Shown here piece after piece: positions 1 through 6,424 of a stretch of DNA of 8,750 bases. Every line of letters starts with the position of its first letter. Positions within the stretch are counted from its first letter, which is position 1. The stretch is taken from contig DDES01000234.1 in the NCBI GenBank assembly GCA_002336765.1, forward strand, positions 1 to 8,750, in the 5' to 3' direction. The notes beneath the pieces were generated by a model, which made no database searches, was not told where the DNA came from, and saw only the letters and a program-made list of their open reading frames with translations. The position numbers and the translations under genes were made by a program. The stretch comes from Novosphingobium sp. UBA1948 (GTDB lineage Bacteria > Pseudomonadota > Alphaproteobacteria > Sphingomonadales > Sphingomonadaceae).

Positions 1-172
1 TGGTGAAGATCTTGAACTCGTCGGCCACGCGCGCGTCATAGCCATAGGAGGACAGGCCATAGGAGATAACGCCGCCACCGGCATCATTGCGCGTCTGGCG
101 CTCCACAAAAGGCTCGATCATGCCCTGTTCGAGGGCGGCGCTGCGGATCCACTTGTCGGAAAGAATAGACAT
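1..172 (-). CDS. dcd: dCTP deaminase, N-terminal part (runs off left edge)
   Basis: The minus strand encodes 57 residues from an ATG at 172 and continues beyond base 1. The protein begins MSILSDKWIR and contains GVISYGLSSYGYDARVADEF, the conserved N-terminal block of the dCTP deaminase family (about 185 residues in full). The family deaminates dCTP to dUTP in the cytosol, feeding dTMP synthesis in the pyrimidine deoxynucleotide pathway. The start is fixed by the family's usual N-terminus, although the Shine-Dalgarno upstream is poor (GAAG about 7 bases before the ATG). The catalytic glutamate and the C-terminal lid lie outside the window, so whether the gene is intact or is a bifunctional deaminase/dUTPase cannot be judged. 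No neighbour in the window is clearly linked to it. Confidence 0.93.
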   Translation of the reverse strand, partial: MSILSDKWIRSAALEQGMIEPFVERQTRNDAGGGVISYGLSSYGYDARVADEFKIFT

Positions 173-511
173 GGCCGCTTCATGGCCGATGGGCGCCGAT
201 TGGGCAAGAGGGTGCCTCCGCTGGCCAGTGCGGATGGTTTGGGCCGCAAGCGTGGACATCAGGCCGACGCTGTGGGCGCCCGATCAGGGGCGAATGGCCG
301 CTCTGCCCTTGCGAATGGCTGGGTAGTGGCTTGCTTCTCAGCCCAGCTCGTCCCTACGGACACAGGCGGGAAGGCATGCGGGATCGCAAGTTACACCTTC
401 CGTGATGGATCGCTCCATACCTCATCCGGTTCCTTCGGGCGCTTTGGTTGCGAGCACGACTGGTCTCATCCGCCTTGCCTCGACCCGCCAGCGCCGGCCT
501 GAAACACCTCT

Positions 512-549
512 CCCGCCCCATGCGCATGGGGTGGATCGGATGGGGCGGG
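512..549 (+). repeat. Inverted repeat with competing internal hairpin (terminator- or attenuator-like)
   Basis: CCCGCCCCAT at 512-521 is the exact reverse complement of ATGGGGCGGG at 540-549 (10-bp arms, 18-nt loop), and TTTAT follows on the plus strand. The left arm can pair instead with ATGGGG at 526-531, forming the perfect 16-bp palindrome at 516-531 with a GCGC tetraloop, extendable by a G-U and two C-G pairs. The two folds exclude each other. A smaller stem, GGGTT/AACCC, sits at 547-559. The layout resembles an attenuator or a weak intrinsic terminator, but no gene immediately upstream on the plus strand needs one, so the role is uncertain. Confidence 0.4.
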
Positions 550-757
550 TTTATAACCCATTTGGTTTGCGTAGGAAAGGGGGTTTACCGATGGGGCGCT
601 GAAAAGTTGCTGGTCGTCTTGCTGTCCACAGCCATGATGCGGAAACAAGGTCGGGTGGATGAGTTCGAGTGTCTGGTTTCGCCAACATCGGCCATTCCAG
701 CTGCCTCGCCCCCTGAACAAAGGACGGCTATCGGACCTCCCGCGTAACGGTCGCTGC

Positions 758-803
758 GGTAGGAAAGTTAGGGGTTCCTACCATTGGTGGATGTGCTACC
801 AAT
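758..803 (+). repeat. Two back-to-back hairpins just upstream of the small membrane-protein ORF
   Basis: GGTAGGAA (758-765) pairs with TTCCTACC (775-782) around a 9-nt loop. Immediately next, ATTGGT (783-788) pairs with ACCAAT (798-803) around another 9-nt loop. The second hairpin ends five bases before the ATG at 809. Stems of 8 and 6 bp abutting without a gap could stack coaxially in RNA. They may be a translational control element or an operator for a dimeric regulator. If translation instead starts at 659, they would simply lie in coding sequence. Confidence 0.4.
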
Positions 804-808
804 ACTCC

Positions 809-958
809 ATGGGCTGGCTCATCGAAATGGTAATGGATCAGGTATGGGATGAGTATATCTATCGGATATACAAGCGCTTTGGCTTTGTATGGGCTGGAAT
901 CGCAATCATCCTCCCGTTGCTACTCATAGCCGTTCCGCTTGCGATATATCTGACTTGA
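809..958 (+). CDS. Small single-pass membrane protein, function unknown
   Basis: The 49-residue reading begins MGWLIEMVMDQVWDEY, continues with a Tyr/Arg-rich stretch (residues 16-23), and ends in one strongly hydrophobic segment at about residues 25-47 (AGIAIILPLLLIAVPLAIYL), stopping at TGA 956-958. This amphipathic-then-hydrophobic layout is typical of genuine small inner-membrane proteins, with the basic residues predicting a cytoplasmic N-terminus. The start is uncertain. The frame is open back to an ATG at 659, which has AAGG eight bases upstream, but the extra 50 residues are Arg/Trp-rich and look non-coding. ATGs at 827 and 833 are also possible. None of the short starts has a good Shine-Dalgarno. 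I do not recognise the family. Confidence 0.5.
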   Translation: MGWLIEMVMDQVWDEYIYRIYKRFGFVWAGIAIILPLLLIAVPLAIYLT

Positions 959-1018
959 ACGTCCACAATAGCACCGTGTCCGGAACGGCGCTTTTCGTCG
1001 AAATTTGGTGGTTAGCGG

Positions 1019-1357
1019 TCAAACCGTTTCGAATGACCATGTGGCGTTGACGAACGAAATCGTCCAGAATCCCGCCTCGCCGGGGAAAATGCCAATTTCG
1101 CCGCTCAGCCGCTCGGTCTGGCTGCCCGAATAGTCAAATTTGCTAATTTCAAGATCCCCGAAATCTTCGGCGGACAACGCTCCATTCAAATTCAATTGGA
1201 GACTTTCTGGTTTGTCGATCCGCAACGTATATCGAGCATATGCACCATCGCATTCGATCCATGGCGTAACAACCAGTTCGATCCCGCGCTCAGTTATGGC
1301 CAGCTTAGCGACTGGAAGATCGTGCCATTCAATTGAGGTCAGCAATGCCATGGTCAT
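1019..1357 (-). CDS. Hypothetical protein, 112 residues
   Basis: A soluble, acidic protein with no signal peptide or membrane segment. Visible landmarks are SIEWHD (residues 8-13), a beta-strand-like run GIELVVTPWIE (25-35), LEISKFDYS (69-77) and GFWTISFVNATWSF (96-109). The alternating hydrophobic pattern suggests a mostly beta fold. The WHD start followed by short strands and a closing aromatic strand faintly recalls Imm50-type immunity proteins, but this is only an impression and no toxin gene is adjacent. An in-frame stop at 1370-1372 limits the start to the ATG at 1357 or the one at 1351. A GGAGG at 1374-1378 is 16 bases upstream of the first, longer than usual. The gene lies 89 bases downstream of the TPR gene on the same strand and could be cotranscribed. 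It converges with the small membrane protein gene. Confidence 0.7.
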   Translation of the reverse strand: MTMALLTSIEWHDLPVAKLAITERGIELVVTPWIECDGAYARYTLRIDKPESLQLNLNGALSAEDFGDLEISKFDYSGSQTERLSGEIGIFPGEAGFWTISFVNATWSFETV

Positions 1358-1446
1358 ACGATGCGGAACTTAGCCTCCGGTCTGCGCGAGGCAAGTCTTA
1401 TGTCCGCAACTGGGCGTAATCAGCCATTCCAATTTTCCCACGCAGC

Positions 1447-2115
1447 CTAGGGTTGCTGGCTCTGCTCGACGATATATTGCAATTCGGAGCGGGCGATGGT
1501 GTTGTCAGGCTCGAATTTGAGGCTTTGCTGATAGGCTTTGCGCGCTTCGTCCCAGCGCTTCATTTCGATCAGGACATAGCCTTGGCCACGCAGGGCAATC
1601 GCCTGCCAATGTCGGGCTGTTTTCTTGTCCTTTATCTTGACGGCAACTTGTTCGGCCTGCCTGTAAAGATCAAGCGAGCTGTCAACATTGCCGATTTTCG
1701 CCAGCGTATGGGCATATTCGCTCAAATAATTGGGGTTGTCAGGGGCATGGCCGACCAGATCCTTCAAAACCTGCGCCGCTGCGGCCGGACGGTTCAACTC
1801 GTTGAGGGCATAGCCCTTGACCAACATGGCCTCGCACCAGTCGTTTTCGACTTCGACAACGATGTTCTTGTCTTTCATGAAACTCATCAGAAAGGCGATG
1901 GCCGCACCCGGGCATAGGGCGGCGGGATCTTTGGCATCCTTCTCCATCGCAGCCGCGATGATCGGGTCCACCAATGCCAAGGCCTTTTCGGAGTTGCCCG
2001 AACCAAGTTGCTCTTTGGCCTCTTGCAGGGCGCCCGGCGCGGCATAAACGGGAACTGCAGCACCAAGGAGCGCAAGAGTGACGATCCTTGCCAGCCAAGT
2101 CTCGGGAAGCTTCAT
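1447..2115 (-). CDS. Exported tetratricopeptide-repeat (TPR) protein
   Basis: A 222-residue protein with a classical signal peptide: K2 and R10, a hydrophobic core at 11-22, and likely cleavage after VYA at residue 25, so the mature protein should be periplasmic. TPR-like helix pairs are visible at about 95-128 (GYALNELNRPAAAAQVL), 128-161 (YAHTLAKIGNVDSSLDLYRQA) and 170-205 (GQGYVLIEMKRWDEARKAYQQSL, ending FEPDN), with a weaker one near 30-60. Such repeats bind other proteins or peptides; the partner is not evident. Two cysteines (C68, C94) could form a disulfide in the periplasm. I chose the ATG at 2115 over the upstream ATG at 2166 because it starts the signal peptide and has GGGG 9 bases upstream. 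A weak promoter (TTGCAC at 2166-2161, CAGGAT at 2143-2138, 17-bp spacer) is possible. Confidence 0.88.
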   Translation of the reverse strand: MKLPETWLARIVTLALLGAAVPVYAAPGALQEAKEQLGSGNSEKALALVDPIIAAAMEKDAKDPAALCPGAAIAFLMSFMKDKNIVVEVENDWCEAMLVKGYALNELNRPAAAAQVLKDLVGHAPDNPNYLSEYAHTLAKIGNVDSSLDLYRQAEQVAVKIKDKKTARHWQAIALRGQGYVLIEMKRWDEARKAYQQSLKFEPDNTIARSELQYIVEQSQQP

Positions 2116-2231
2116 ATCTGTATTCCCCTTTCCCAAAATCCTGCGCGCGTTGAACGGGAAGTGCAAGCGCCATCGCCATGAGGGCGATTGCTGCCAATCT
2201 TCACCAGAAGGGGAGGCGGCATTGTCCCAAC

Positions 2232-2308
2232 GCCCGCCGCTTTGGCGGGCCGATTTAATCGGGGTGCAGGGGGCTAGCCCCCTGCGGAAAGGCCATCGCG
2301 GCAGCGAT
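2232..2308. repeat. Cluster of four palindromes in the spacer downstream of the epimerase gene
   Basis: Four inverted repeats lie within 77 bases: GCCCGCC/GGCGGGC (2232-2238 with 2244-2250), CCGATT/AATCGG (2250-2255 with 2257-2262), the perfect 20-bp palindrome GCAGGGGGCTAGCCCCCTGC (2266-2285), and ATCGC/GCGAT (2295-2299 with 2304-2308). They lie 43-122 bases beyond the epimerase stop codon and upstream of the TPR gene, both on the minus strand. They could act as a transcription stop or mRNA-stabilising element for the epimerase transcript, or as a dispersed extragenic palindromic repeat. None is followed by a T-tract, so an ordinary intrinsic terminator is not well supported. Confidence 0.55.
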
Positions 2309-2350
2309 ATTGCGGGTTAGCGCAGCCGCAGCCCGCAGCCCGCCGTCCCG

Positions 2351-3349
2351 TCAAATCCCGTGGTATTGCTTATACCACTCCACGAATTTGGGCACGCCCA
2401 CGTCGATGCTGGTGGTGGGTTGGTAGTTGTGGTCGCGGCGGATGGCTTCGATGTCGGCGAAGGACTGGCGCACGTCGCCTGCCTGCATCGGCTGGAAGTC
2501 GATGATCGCCTTTTTGCCGCATTCGGCCTCGAGGATCTCCACCACCTTCATCAGGTGTTCGCTCTTGTGGTTGCCGATGTTGTAGAGCCGGTGCGGCTTG
2601 GTGCTGCCGCCCGCTTTCACTTCGCCGTCGTCGGGGGCGGGGTTGTCGAGGCTGGCCATCACGCCGGTGATGATGTCATCGATATAGGTGAAGTCGCGGT
2701 ACATGTCGCCGTGGTTGAACACAGCGATCGGCTGGTCGGCGAGGATCGCCTTGGTGAACAGCCACATCATCATGTCGGGCCGGCCCCACGGGCCATAGAC
2801 GGTGAAGAAGCGCAGGCCGGTGAGTGGCAGGCGGTAGAGATGGGCGTAGGTCTCGCTCATCAGCTCGTCGGCCTTCTTGGTCGCGGCATAGAGGCTGATC
2901 GGCTGGTCCACGCGATCTTCCACGGCAAAGGGCATCTTGGTGTTGCCGCCATAGACCGAGCTGGACGAGGCATAGACCATATTCTCCACCCCGCGATGGC
3001 GGCCGATCTCGAGCATGTTGAGATGGCCCGCAAGGTTGGAATGCAGATAGGCATGGGGATGGGTGATCGAATAGCGCACGCCCGCCTGCGCGCCCAGATG
3101 CACGATGCGCTCGAAATCGTGGCCCTTGAGCGCCTCGACCAGCGGTTCGTATTGCGCGAAATCCTGACGCACCAGTGTGAAGCGATCACCGCCCAGTTCG
3201 GCCAGACGCGCCAGACGGGCCTCTTTCAGGCGGACATCGTAATAGTCGTTGACCACATCGAGGCCGATCACGCTGTCGCCCCGCGCCAGCAGCCGCACCG
3301 CCAGGCTGTAGCCGATGAAACCCGCCGCGCCCGTCACCAGAACTTTCAT
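2351..3349 (-). CDS. NAD-dependent epimerase, UDP-glucuronate 4-epimerase type
   Basis: A 332-residue extended short-chain dehydrogenase, normal length for bacterial UDP-glucuronate 4-epimerases (LspL/CapI type). These interconvert UDP-glucuronate and UDP-galacturonate through a 4-keto intermediate using bound NAD, supplying precursors for capsule, LPS or exopolysaccharide. Visible motifs are the Rossmann GAAGFIG at 7-13, the substrate-side serines at 128-131 followed by VYG, the catalytic YAATK (Y154, K158), the subfamily signature FFTVYGPWGRPDM at 181-193 and RDFTYIDDI at 219-227. The start at 3349 is preferred because MKVLVTG is the usual N-terminus and GGAAAGG lies about 10 bases upstream. 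An in-frame ATG two codons earlier (3355) is too close to that site. The gene diverges from the Tad operon across a 230-base spacer. Substrate is inferred from the signature; other uronate or hexose epimerases are possible. Confidence 0.92.
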   Translation of the reverse strand: MKVLVTGAAGFIGYSLAVRLLARGDSVIGLDVVNDYYDVRLKEARLARLAELGGDRFTLVRQDFAQYEPLVEALKGHDFERIVHLGAQAGVRYSITHPHAYLHSNLAGHLNMLEIGRHRGVENMVYASSSSVYGGNTKMPFAVEDRVDQPISLYAATKKADELMSETYAHLYRLPLTGLRFFTVYGPWGRPDMMMWLFTKAILADQPIAVFNHGDMYRDFTYIDDIITGVMASLDNPAPDDGEVKAGGSTKPHRLYNIGNHKSEHLMKVVEILEAECGKKAIIDFQPMQAGDVRQSFADIEAIRRDHNYQPTTSIDVGVPKFVEWYKQYHGI

Positions 3350-3517
3350 GAACATAACCCTTTCCGCCCGTCCCATACCTTCAACCCGTGGGGCGCCTTT
3401 GGCAGAGCTTTAACCGGCAAGGGACTAACAAAGCGTTTGGCCCCTGCAAATCCGCAAATCGCCCTGCTTCGTCCAAACAATGGCGAGAAATGACGGGAAA
3501 CGCAGGGTTTCGCGGCA

Positions 3518-3546
3518 TTGTTAACGGGTTCTTTAACTCTTGATAC
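3518..3546 (+). promoter_or_regulatory. Candidate CtrA-like tandem TTAAC site in the tad promoter region
   Basis: TTAAC occurs at 3521-3525 and again at 3533-3537, separated by 7 bases (8 between the TTAA cores), 43-59 bases before the first tad-type start codon. The CtrA consensus of Caulobacter and relatives is TTAA-N7-TTAA, so the spacing is one base long. A third TTAAC is at 3410-3414 in the same spacer. Pilus and motility genes are common CtrA targets in alphaproteobacteria, which makes the site plausible. A weak sigma-70-like arrangement (TTGTTA at 3518-3523, TGATAC at 3541-3546, 17-bp spacer) overlaps it. Confidence 0.3.
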
Positions 3547-3579
3547 GACTTTGCGCGATGATTGAGGAGGAGTCGGTCC

Positions 3580-4188
3580 ATGCAGTGCCTTGCGGCCTTG
3601 CGCGCCATTGCCAGATCTGCTGACCGGCACATCCGCCGGTTGCGGCGCTGCGAGAGCGGCTCGCCCACCATCGAGTTCGCGGTGGTGGCGCCTGCCTTCA
3701 TCGCGCTGTTGCTGGCGATCCTGCATGTCGCGCTGATCTTTGTCGCGCAGCAAGGGCTGGAAACCGCCGCCGAGAGTTCCGCGCGCCTGCTGATGACGGG
3801 GCAGGCCCAGACCTATGCCGGCACCGATGCGCAGGGCCACGCCTATACCGGCATGACCCAGGCCGATTTCAAGACCGCCGCCTGCAACAGCCTGCCCAAA
3901 TTCCTGACCTGCAACCGGCTCTATGTCGATGTCACCACGGTCAATGCCTTTTCCGCCGCGGTCACCAGCGCGCCTTCGATGACCTATAGCAACGGCAATG
4001 TGACCAACACGTTCAACTACAACCCCGGCGCATCGAACGGCACATCGGCGCAGTCGCAGATCGTGGTGCTCAAGCTGATGTATATGTGGCCGGTGCCGAC
4101 CGGCCCGCTCGGCTTCAATCTGGCCGATCAGGGCAATGGCAACCGCATGATCACCGCGTCCTCGGTGCTGCTCACGGAGAATTTCTGA
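3580..4188 (+). CDS. TadE-like Flp pilus assembly pseudopilin
   Basis: A 202-residue protein of the TadE/TadG family. A basic N-terminal leader (Arg-rich, residues 8-23) is followed by GSPTIEFAVVAPAFIALLLA (27-46), continuing hydrophobic to about residue 53. Its G27-S28 junction with Glu at +5 (E32) and Phe at +6 matches the prepilin-peptidase site of TadE-type pseudopilins. The remainder should lie in the periplasm and holds a Cys pair (CNSLPKFLTC) that could form a disulfide. TadE-type proteins are needed to assemble the Flp/Tad tight-adherence pilus. The ATG at 3580 is chosen because a strong GAGGAGG lies 9 bases upstream (3564-3570). A TTG at 3562 in the same frame overlaps that site and is unlikely to be used. 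It is the first gene of a three-gene operon; its stop overlaps the next start at TGATG. Calling it TadE rather than TadF is by position and motif only. Confidence 0.87.
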   Translation: MQCLAALRAIARSADRHIRRLRRCESGSPTIEFAVVAPAFIALLLAILHVALIFVAQQGLETAAESSARLLMTGQAQTYAGTDAQGHAYTGMTQADFKTAACNSLPKFLTCNRLYVDVTTVNAFSAAVTSAPSMTYSNGNVTNTFNYNPGASNGTSAQSQIVVLKLMYMWPVPTGPLGFNLADQGNGNRMITASSVLLTENF

Positions 4189-4787
4189 TGGGCATGCGCG
4201 CCCTCCATCGCCTGCTGCTCGGGCTGCGGCACCACAGCCGCGGCGCGGCGCTGGTGGAATTTGCCATTGCCGCGCCGGTGATGCTCTCGCTCTATCTGAT
4301 GGCCTTTATCGTGTCGGACGCCATTTCGGCCAACCGCAAGGTGACGGTGGCGACCCGCGCGCTGACCGATGTCACCAGCCGCTTCATCAGTGTGAACGGC
4401 AGCGATGTCACCAATGTGCTGGGCGCGGCGGACAAGGTGCTGGCGCCCTACAGTTCGGGATCGAACCGCGCCAGCCTGCGCATCAGCCAGGTGCAGGTGA
4501 CCAGCGCCACGCAGGCCAAGGTGATCTGGAGCTGTGAATCGGGCCCGGGCAGTCCGCTGGCCGCCAATGCGCTGGTCACGCTGCCCACCGGCATGGTCAC
4601 CACCACCATGATCCCCAATGCCTCGGCCACGCCGCCGATCACCGGCGCCTATATCATCATGGGCGAGGTGACCTACAATTACACGCCGATCTTTGCCTAC
4701 AACGGCGCGGGCACGATGACCTTTGCCGACCGCATCTTCCTTGTGCCCCGCGTGTCCACCAGCATTCCGCTCACCGGCACCTGCTAG
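4188..4787 (+). CDS. TadE/TadF-like pseudopilin
   Basis: A 199-residue second TadE-family protein. The leader ends in RG, giving G19-A20 with Glu at +5 (E24) and Phe at +6 (GAALVEFAIAAPVMLSLYLM), a prepilin-peptidase-type site leading a single transmembrane helix at about residues 21-43. The periplasmic portion is Thr/Ser/Val-rich, has one Cys in the middle (WSCE) and a C-terminal Cys as the last residue (TGTC). The ATG at 4188 shares its A with the preceding TGA and has GGAGA seven bases upstream; the ATG at 4194 is a weaker alternative. The tight coupling with the TadE-like gene and the TadG-like gene suggests the three membrane-anchored proteins are made together, likely as minor structural or assembly factors of the Flp pilus. 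Confidence 0.85.
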   Translation: MGMRALHRLLLGLRHHSRGAALVEFAIAAPVMLSLYLMAFIVSDAISANRKVTVATRALTDVTSRFISVNGSDVTNVLGAADKVLAPYSSGSNRASLRISQVQVTSATQAKVIWSCESGPGSPLAANALVTLPTGMVTTTMIPNASATPPITGAYIIMGEVTYNYTPIFAYNGAGTMTFADRIFLVPRVSTSIPLTGTC

Positions 4788-4797
4788 AGTTCCGCCT

Positions 4798-6402
4798 ATG
4801 ACCCCCTCCAACACCCCTGCCAAGATCCTGCAAAACCTGTTGTGCCGCCTGCTGCGCGCGCGCGACGGCAATGTGATGATGATCATGGGCTTTATGCTGG
4901 TGCCGATGATCTTCGCGGTCGGGTTCGGGCTGGATTACGGGCGCGCCATGCGCATGCAGACCAAGCTGGCCGCGATTGCCGACGCTGCCGCGCTGGTGGC
5001 GGTGTCGCCCAACATGATGGGGCAGAGCGATACCGAGGCGGTTTCGGCGGCCACCGCCTATTTCAACGCGCAGGCCTCGAACCTGTCGGGCGTGACCGTC
5101 ACCAATGTCACGATCACCGCGCCCACCACCAATTCGGGCGCGCTGGCCGGCACGCGCGTGGCGACGGTGTCGTTCCGCGCCACCTCGCGCAACCTGTTCT
5201 CGACCATTCTGGGCGCCAACACGCTGCCGATTTCGGGCACGGTGGTGGCCAATGCCTCGCAGGCGCCGGATATCAATTTCACCGTGCTGCTCGACAATTC
5301 GCCCTCGATGCTGTTGCCGACCACCAGCGATGGCCTGACACGGCTCAAGAGCGTCAACAATGATTGCGCATTTTCGTGTCATATCAACCAGATCGTCTAC
5401 AATGACATCCGCGACAGCAGCAACAATATCATTCTGCTCGACCGCAACTACTACAATGTCGGCATCCAGCAGGTCGCCGGTATCTATCGCTACAATGGCG
5501 GTAGCCGTAAGGTTTACGACGGCAACAATGTGCAGATCGGCACCAACGGAAGTGTCAATGGCGCGCGCACGACCTTGAGCTACAAGCCCAATGGATCGTT
5601 CTCGACGACCACCGTCAACACCTATCCTGCCGATCCGTTCTTTCTGGCGGAGAATTATGGCAAGCTCTATGGTTCTCCCGCATCGATCCCCATGCGCATC
5701 GATGCCGAACTGGCTGCGGCACAGGGTCTGATTACCACGGCGCAATCCACCGCCACGGCGCTCAGCACCAGCAACAACACTGTTATCTACAAGATGCAGT
5801 TCTACACGTTCAACTATGACGTCTATGCCTTCACGCCCAGCATGACCAATGTGCACAGTCTGAACACGGCGATGCTGACCCCCAGCAATGGCACGATCGC
5901 GCCCTACATTTTGTGGGGCGGCGGCTATTTCCCCGACAACAGCAATCCCAGCAATGCGATCAGCACCAACTATTCGGACAGTTCGCCGATCCAGGGGCTT
6001 GGCACGATCAACTCGGTCCTCGCCACGCCGGGCACTGGCCTTAATGGCTCGACGCCCCAGCAAGTATTGCTGATCGTGACCGATGGCTATCAGGACGAGC
6101 TGCGCGGCTGGCAGCGCCGCAACCAGTGGGATTCCGACGCGCTGGCCAAATGCACCGCGATCAAGAACCGCGGCATCCGCATTGCCATTCTGTACACCAC
6201 CTATGATCCCAATACGATCCTGCCCGAATATCCCGGCTATGCGGCCGTGACGCCCAGTATCGCGCCTGCGCTGCGCTCCTGCGCCTCGCCCACGCAGGGC
6301 GGCGGTGCGCTGATGTACGAGGTGAGTGTGAACGAGGATATTTCGGTGGCGCTCAACCGTCTTTTCGCGATGACCGTGCAGACCGCGCGTCTGGTCCAGT
6401 AA
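4798..6402 (+). CDS. TadG-like membrane-anchored protein with von Willebrand A domain
   Basis: A 534-residue protein, third in the tad operon. Residues 24-47 (starting GNVMMIMGFMLVPM) form the N-terminal membrane anchor of TadG-type proteins, followed by the family's LDYGRAMRMQTKLAAIADAAAL block. Unlike its two partners it has no Glu at +5 after the glycine. From about residue 160 a VWA domain begins: the metal-ion-dependent adhesion site DNSPS is at 166-170 and the partner loop VTDG at 427-430. A CAFSCH motif (190-195) follows the MIDAS strand, then roughly 100 residues rich in Asn, Tyr, Gly and Ser. TadG-type proteins are thought to help present or anchor the pilus at the envelope. The ATG at 4798 is preferred for family fit; only a weak AGAG (4786-4789) precedes it, so translation probably depends on coupling to the previous gene, 10 bases upstream. 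Upstream in-frame starts add unlikely Pro-rich residues. Confidence 0.87.
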   Translation: MTPSNTPAKILQNLLCRLLRARDGNVMMIMGFMLVPMIFAVGFGLDYGRAMRMQTKLAAIADAAALVAVSPNMMGQSDTEAVSAATAYFNAQASNLSGVTVTNVTITAPTTNSGALAGTRVATVSFRATSRNLFSTILGANTLPISGTVVANASQAPDINFTVLLDNSPSMLLPTTSDGLTRLKSVNNDCAFSCHINQIVYNDIRDSSNNIILLDRNYYNVGIQQVAGIYRYNGGSRKVYDGNNVQIGTNGSVNGARTTLSYKPNGSFSTTTVNTYPADPFFLAENYGKLYGSPASIPMRIDAELAAAQGLITTAQSTATALSTSNNTVIYKMQFYTFNYDVYAFTPSMTNVHSLNTAMLTPSNGTIAPYILWGGGYFPDNSNPSNAISTNYSDSSPIQGLGTINSVLATPGTGLNGSTPQQVLLIVTDGYQDELRGWQRRNQWDSDALAKCTAIKNRGIRIAILYTTYDPNTILPEYPGYAAVTPSIAPALRSCASPTQGGGALMYEVSVNEDISVALNRLFAMTVQTARLVQ

Positions 6403-6424
6403 GCCGCGCGGGATAAGCGTAGCG

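Larger units (their letters stand above)
173..808. other. Gene-poor region upstream of dcd with several inverted repeats
   Basis: About 640 bases separate the start of dcd from the nearest plausible start codon. Open frames here (for example 182-502 and 448-747 on plus, 466-720 on minus) overlap one another, are rich in Arg/Pro/Ser and show no recognisable domain, so I do not call them. A reading frame open from an ATG at 659 leads into the small membrane protein, and part of it might be coding. The stretch contains an inverted repeat at 512-549 and two adjacent hairpins at 758-803, listed separately. A 9-bp direct repeat, GCGAATGGC, occurs at 290-298 and 311-319. Base composition is more mixed than in the later genes. 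I found no tRNA, transposase remnant or clear promoter. Confidence 0.6.

Noticed and set aside
448..747. Overlapping open frames of about 85-106 codons on both strands upstream of the small membrane protein
   Set aside because: They conflict with one another, have no ribosome site worth noting and no protein-like pattern.
2360..3493. A 377-codon open frame on plus, antisense to the epimerase gene
   Set aside because: Its composition (His, Val, Ala, Gly repeats) is what GC-rich codon bias on the opposite strand produces. The minus-strand frame has clear epimerase motifs.
5365..5382. Calling the TadG-like protein a c-type cytochrome from CAFSCH
   Set aside because: The spacing is CX3CH rather than CX2CH, there is no axial-ligand context, and the domain is a VWA fold; kept only as a finding.
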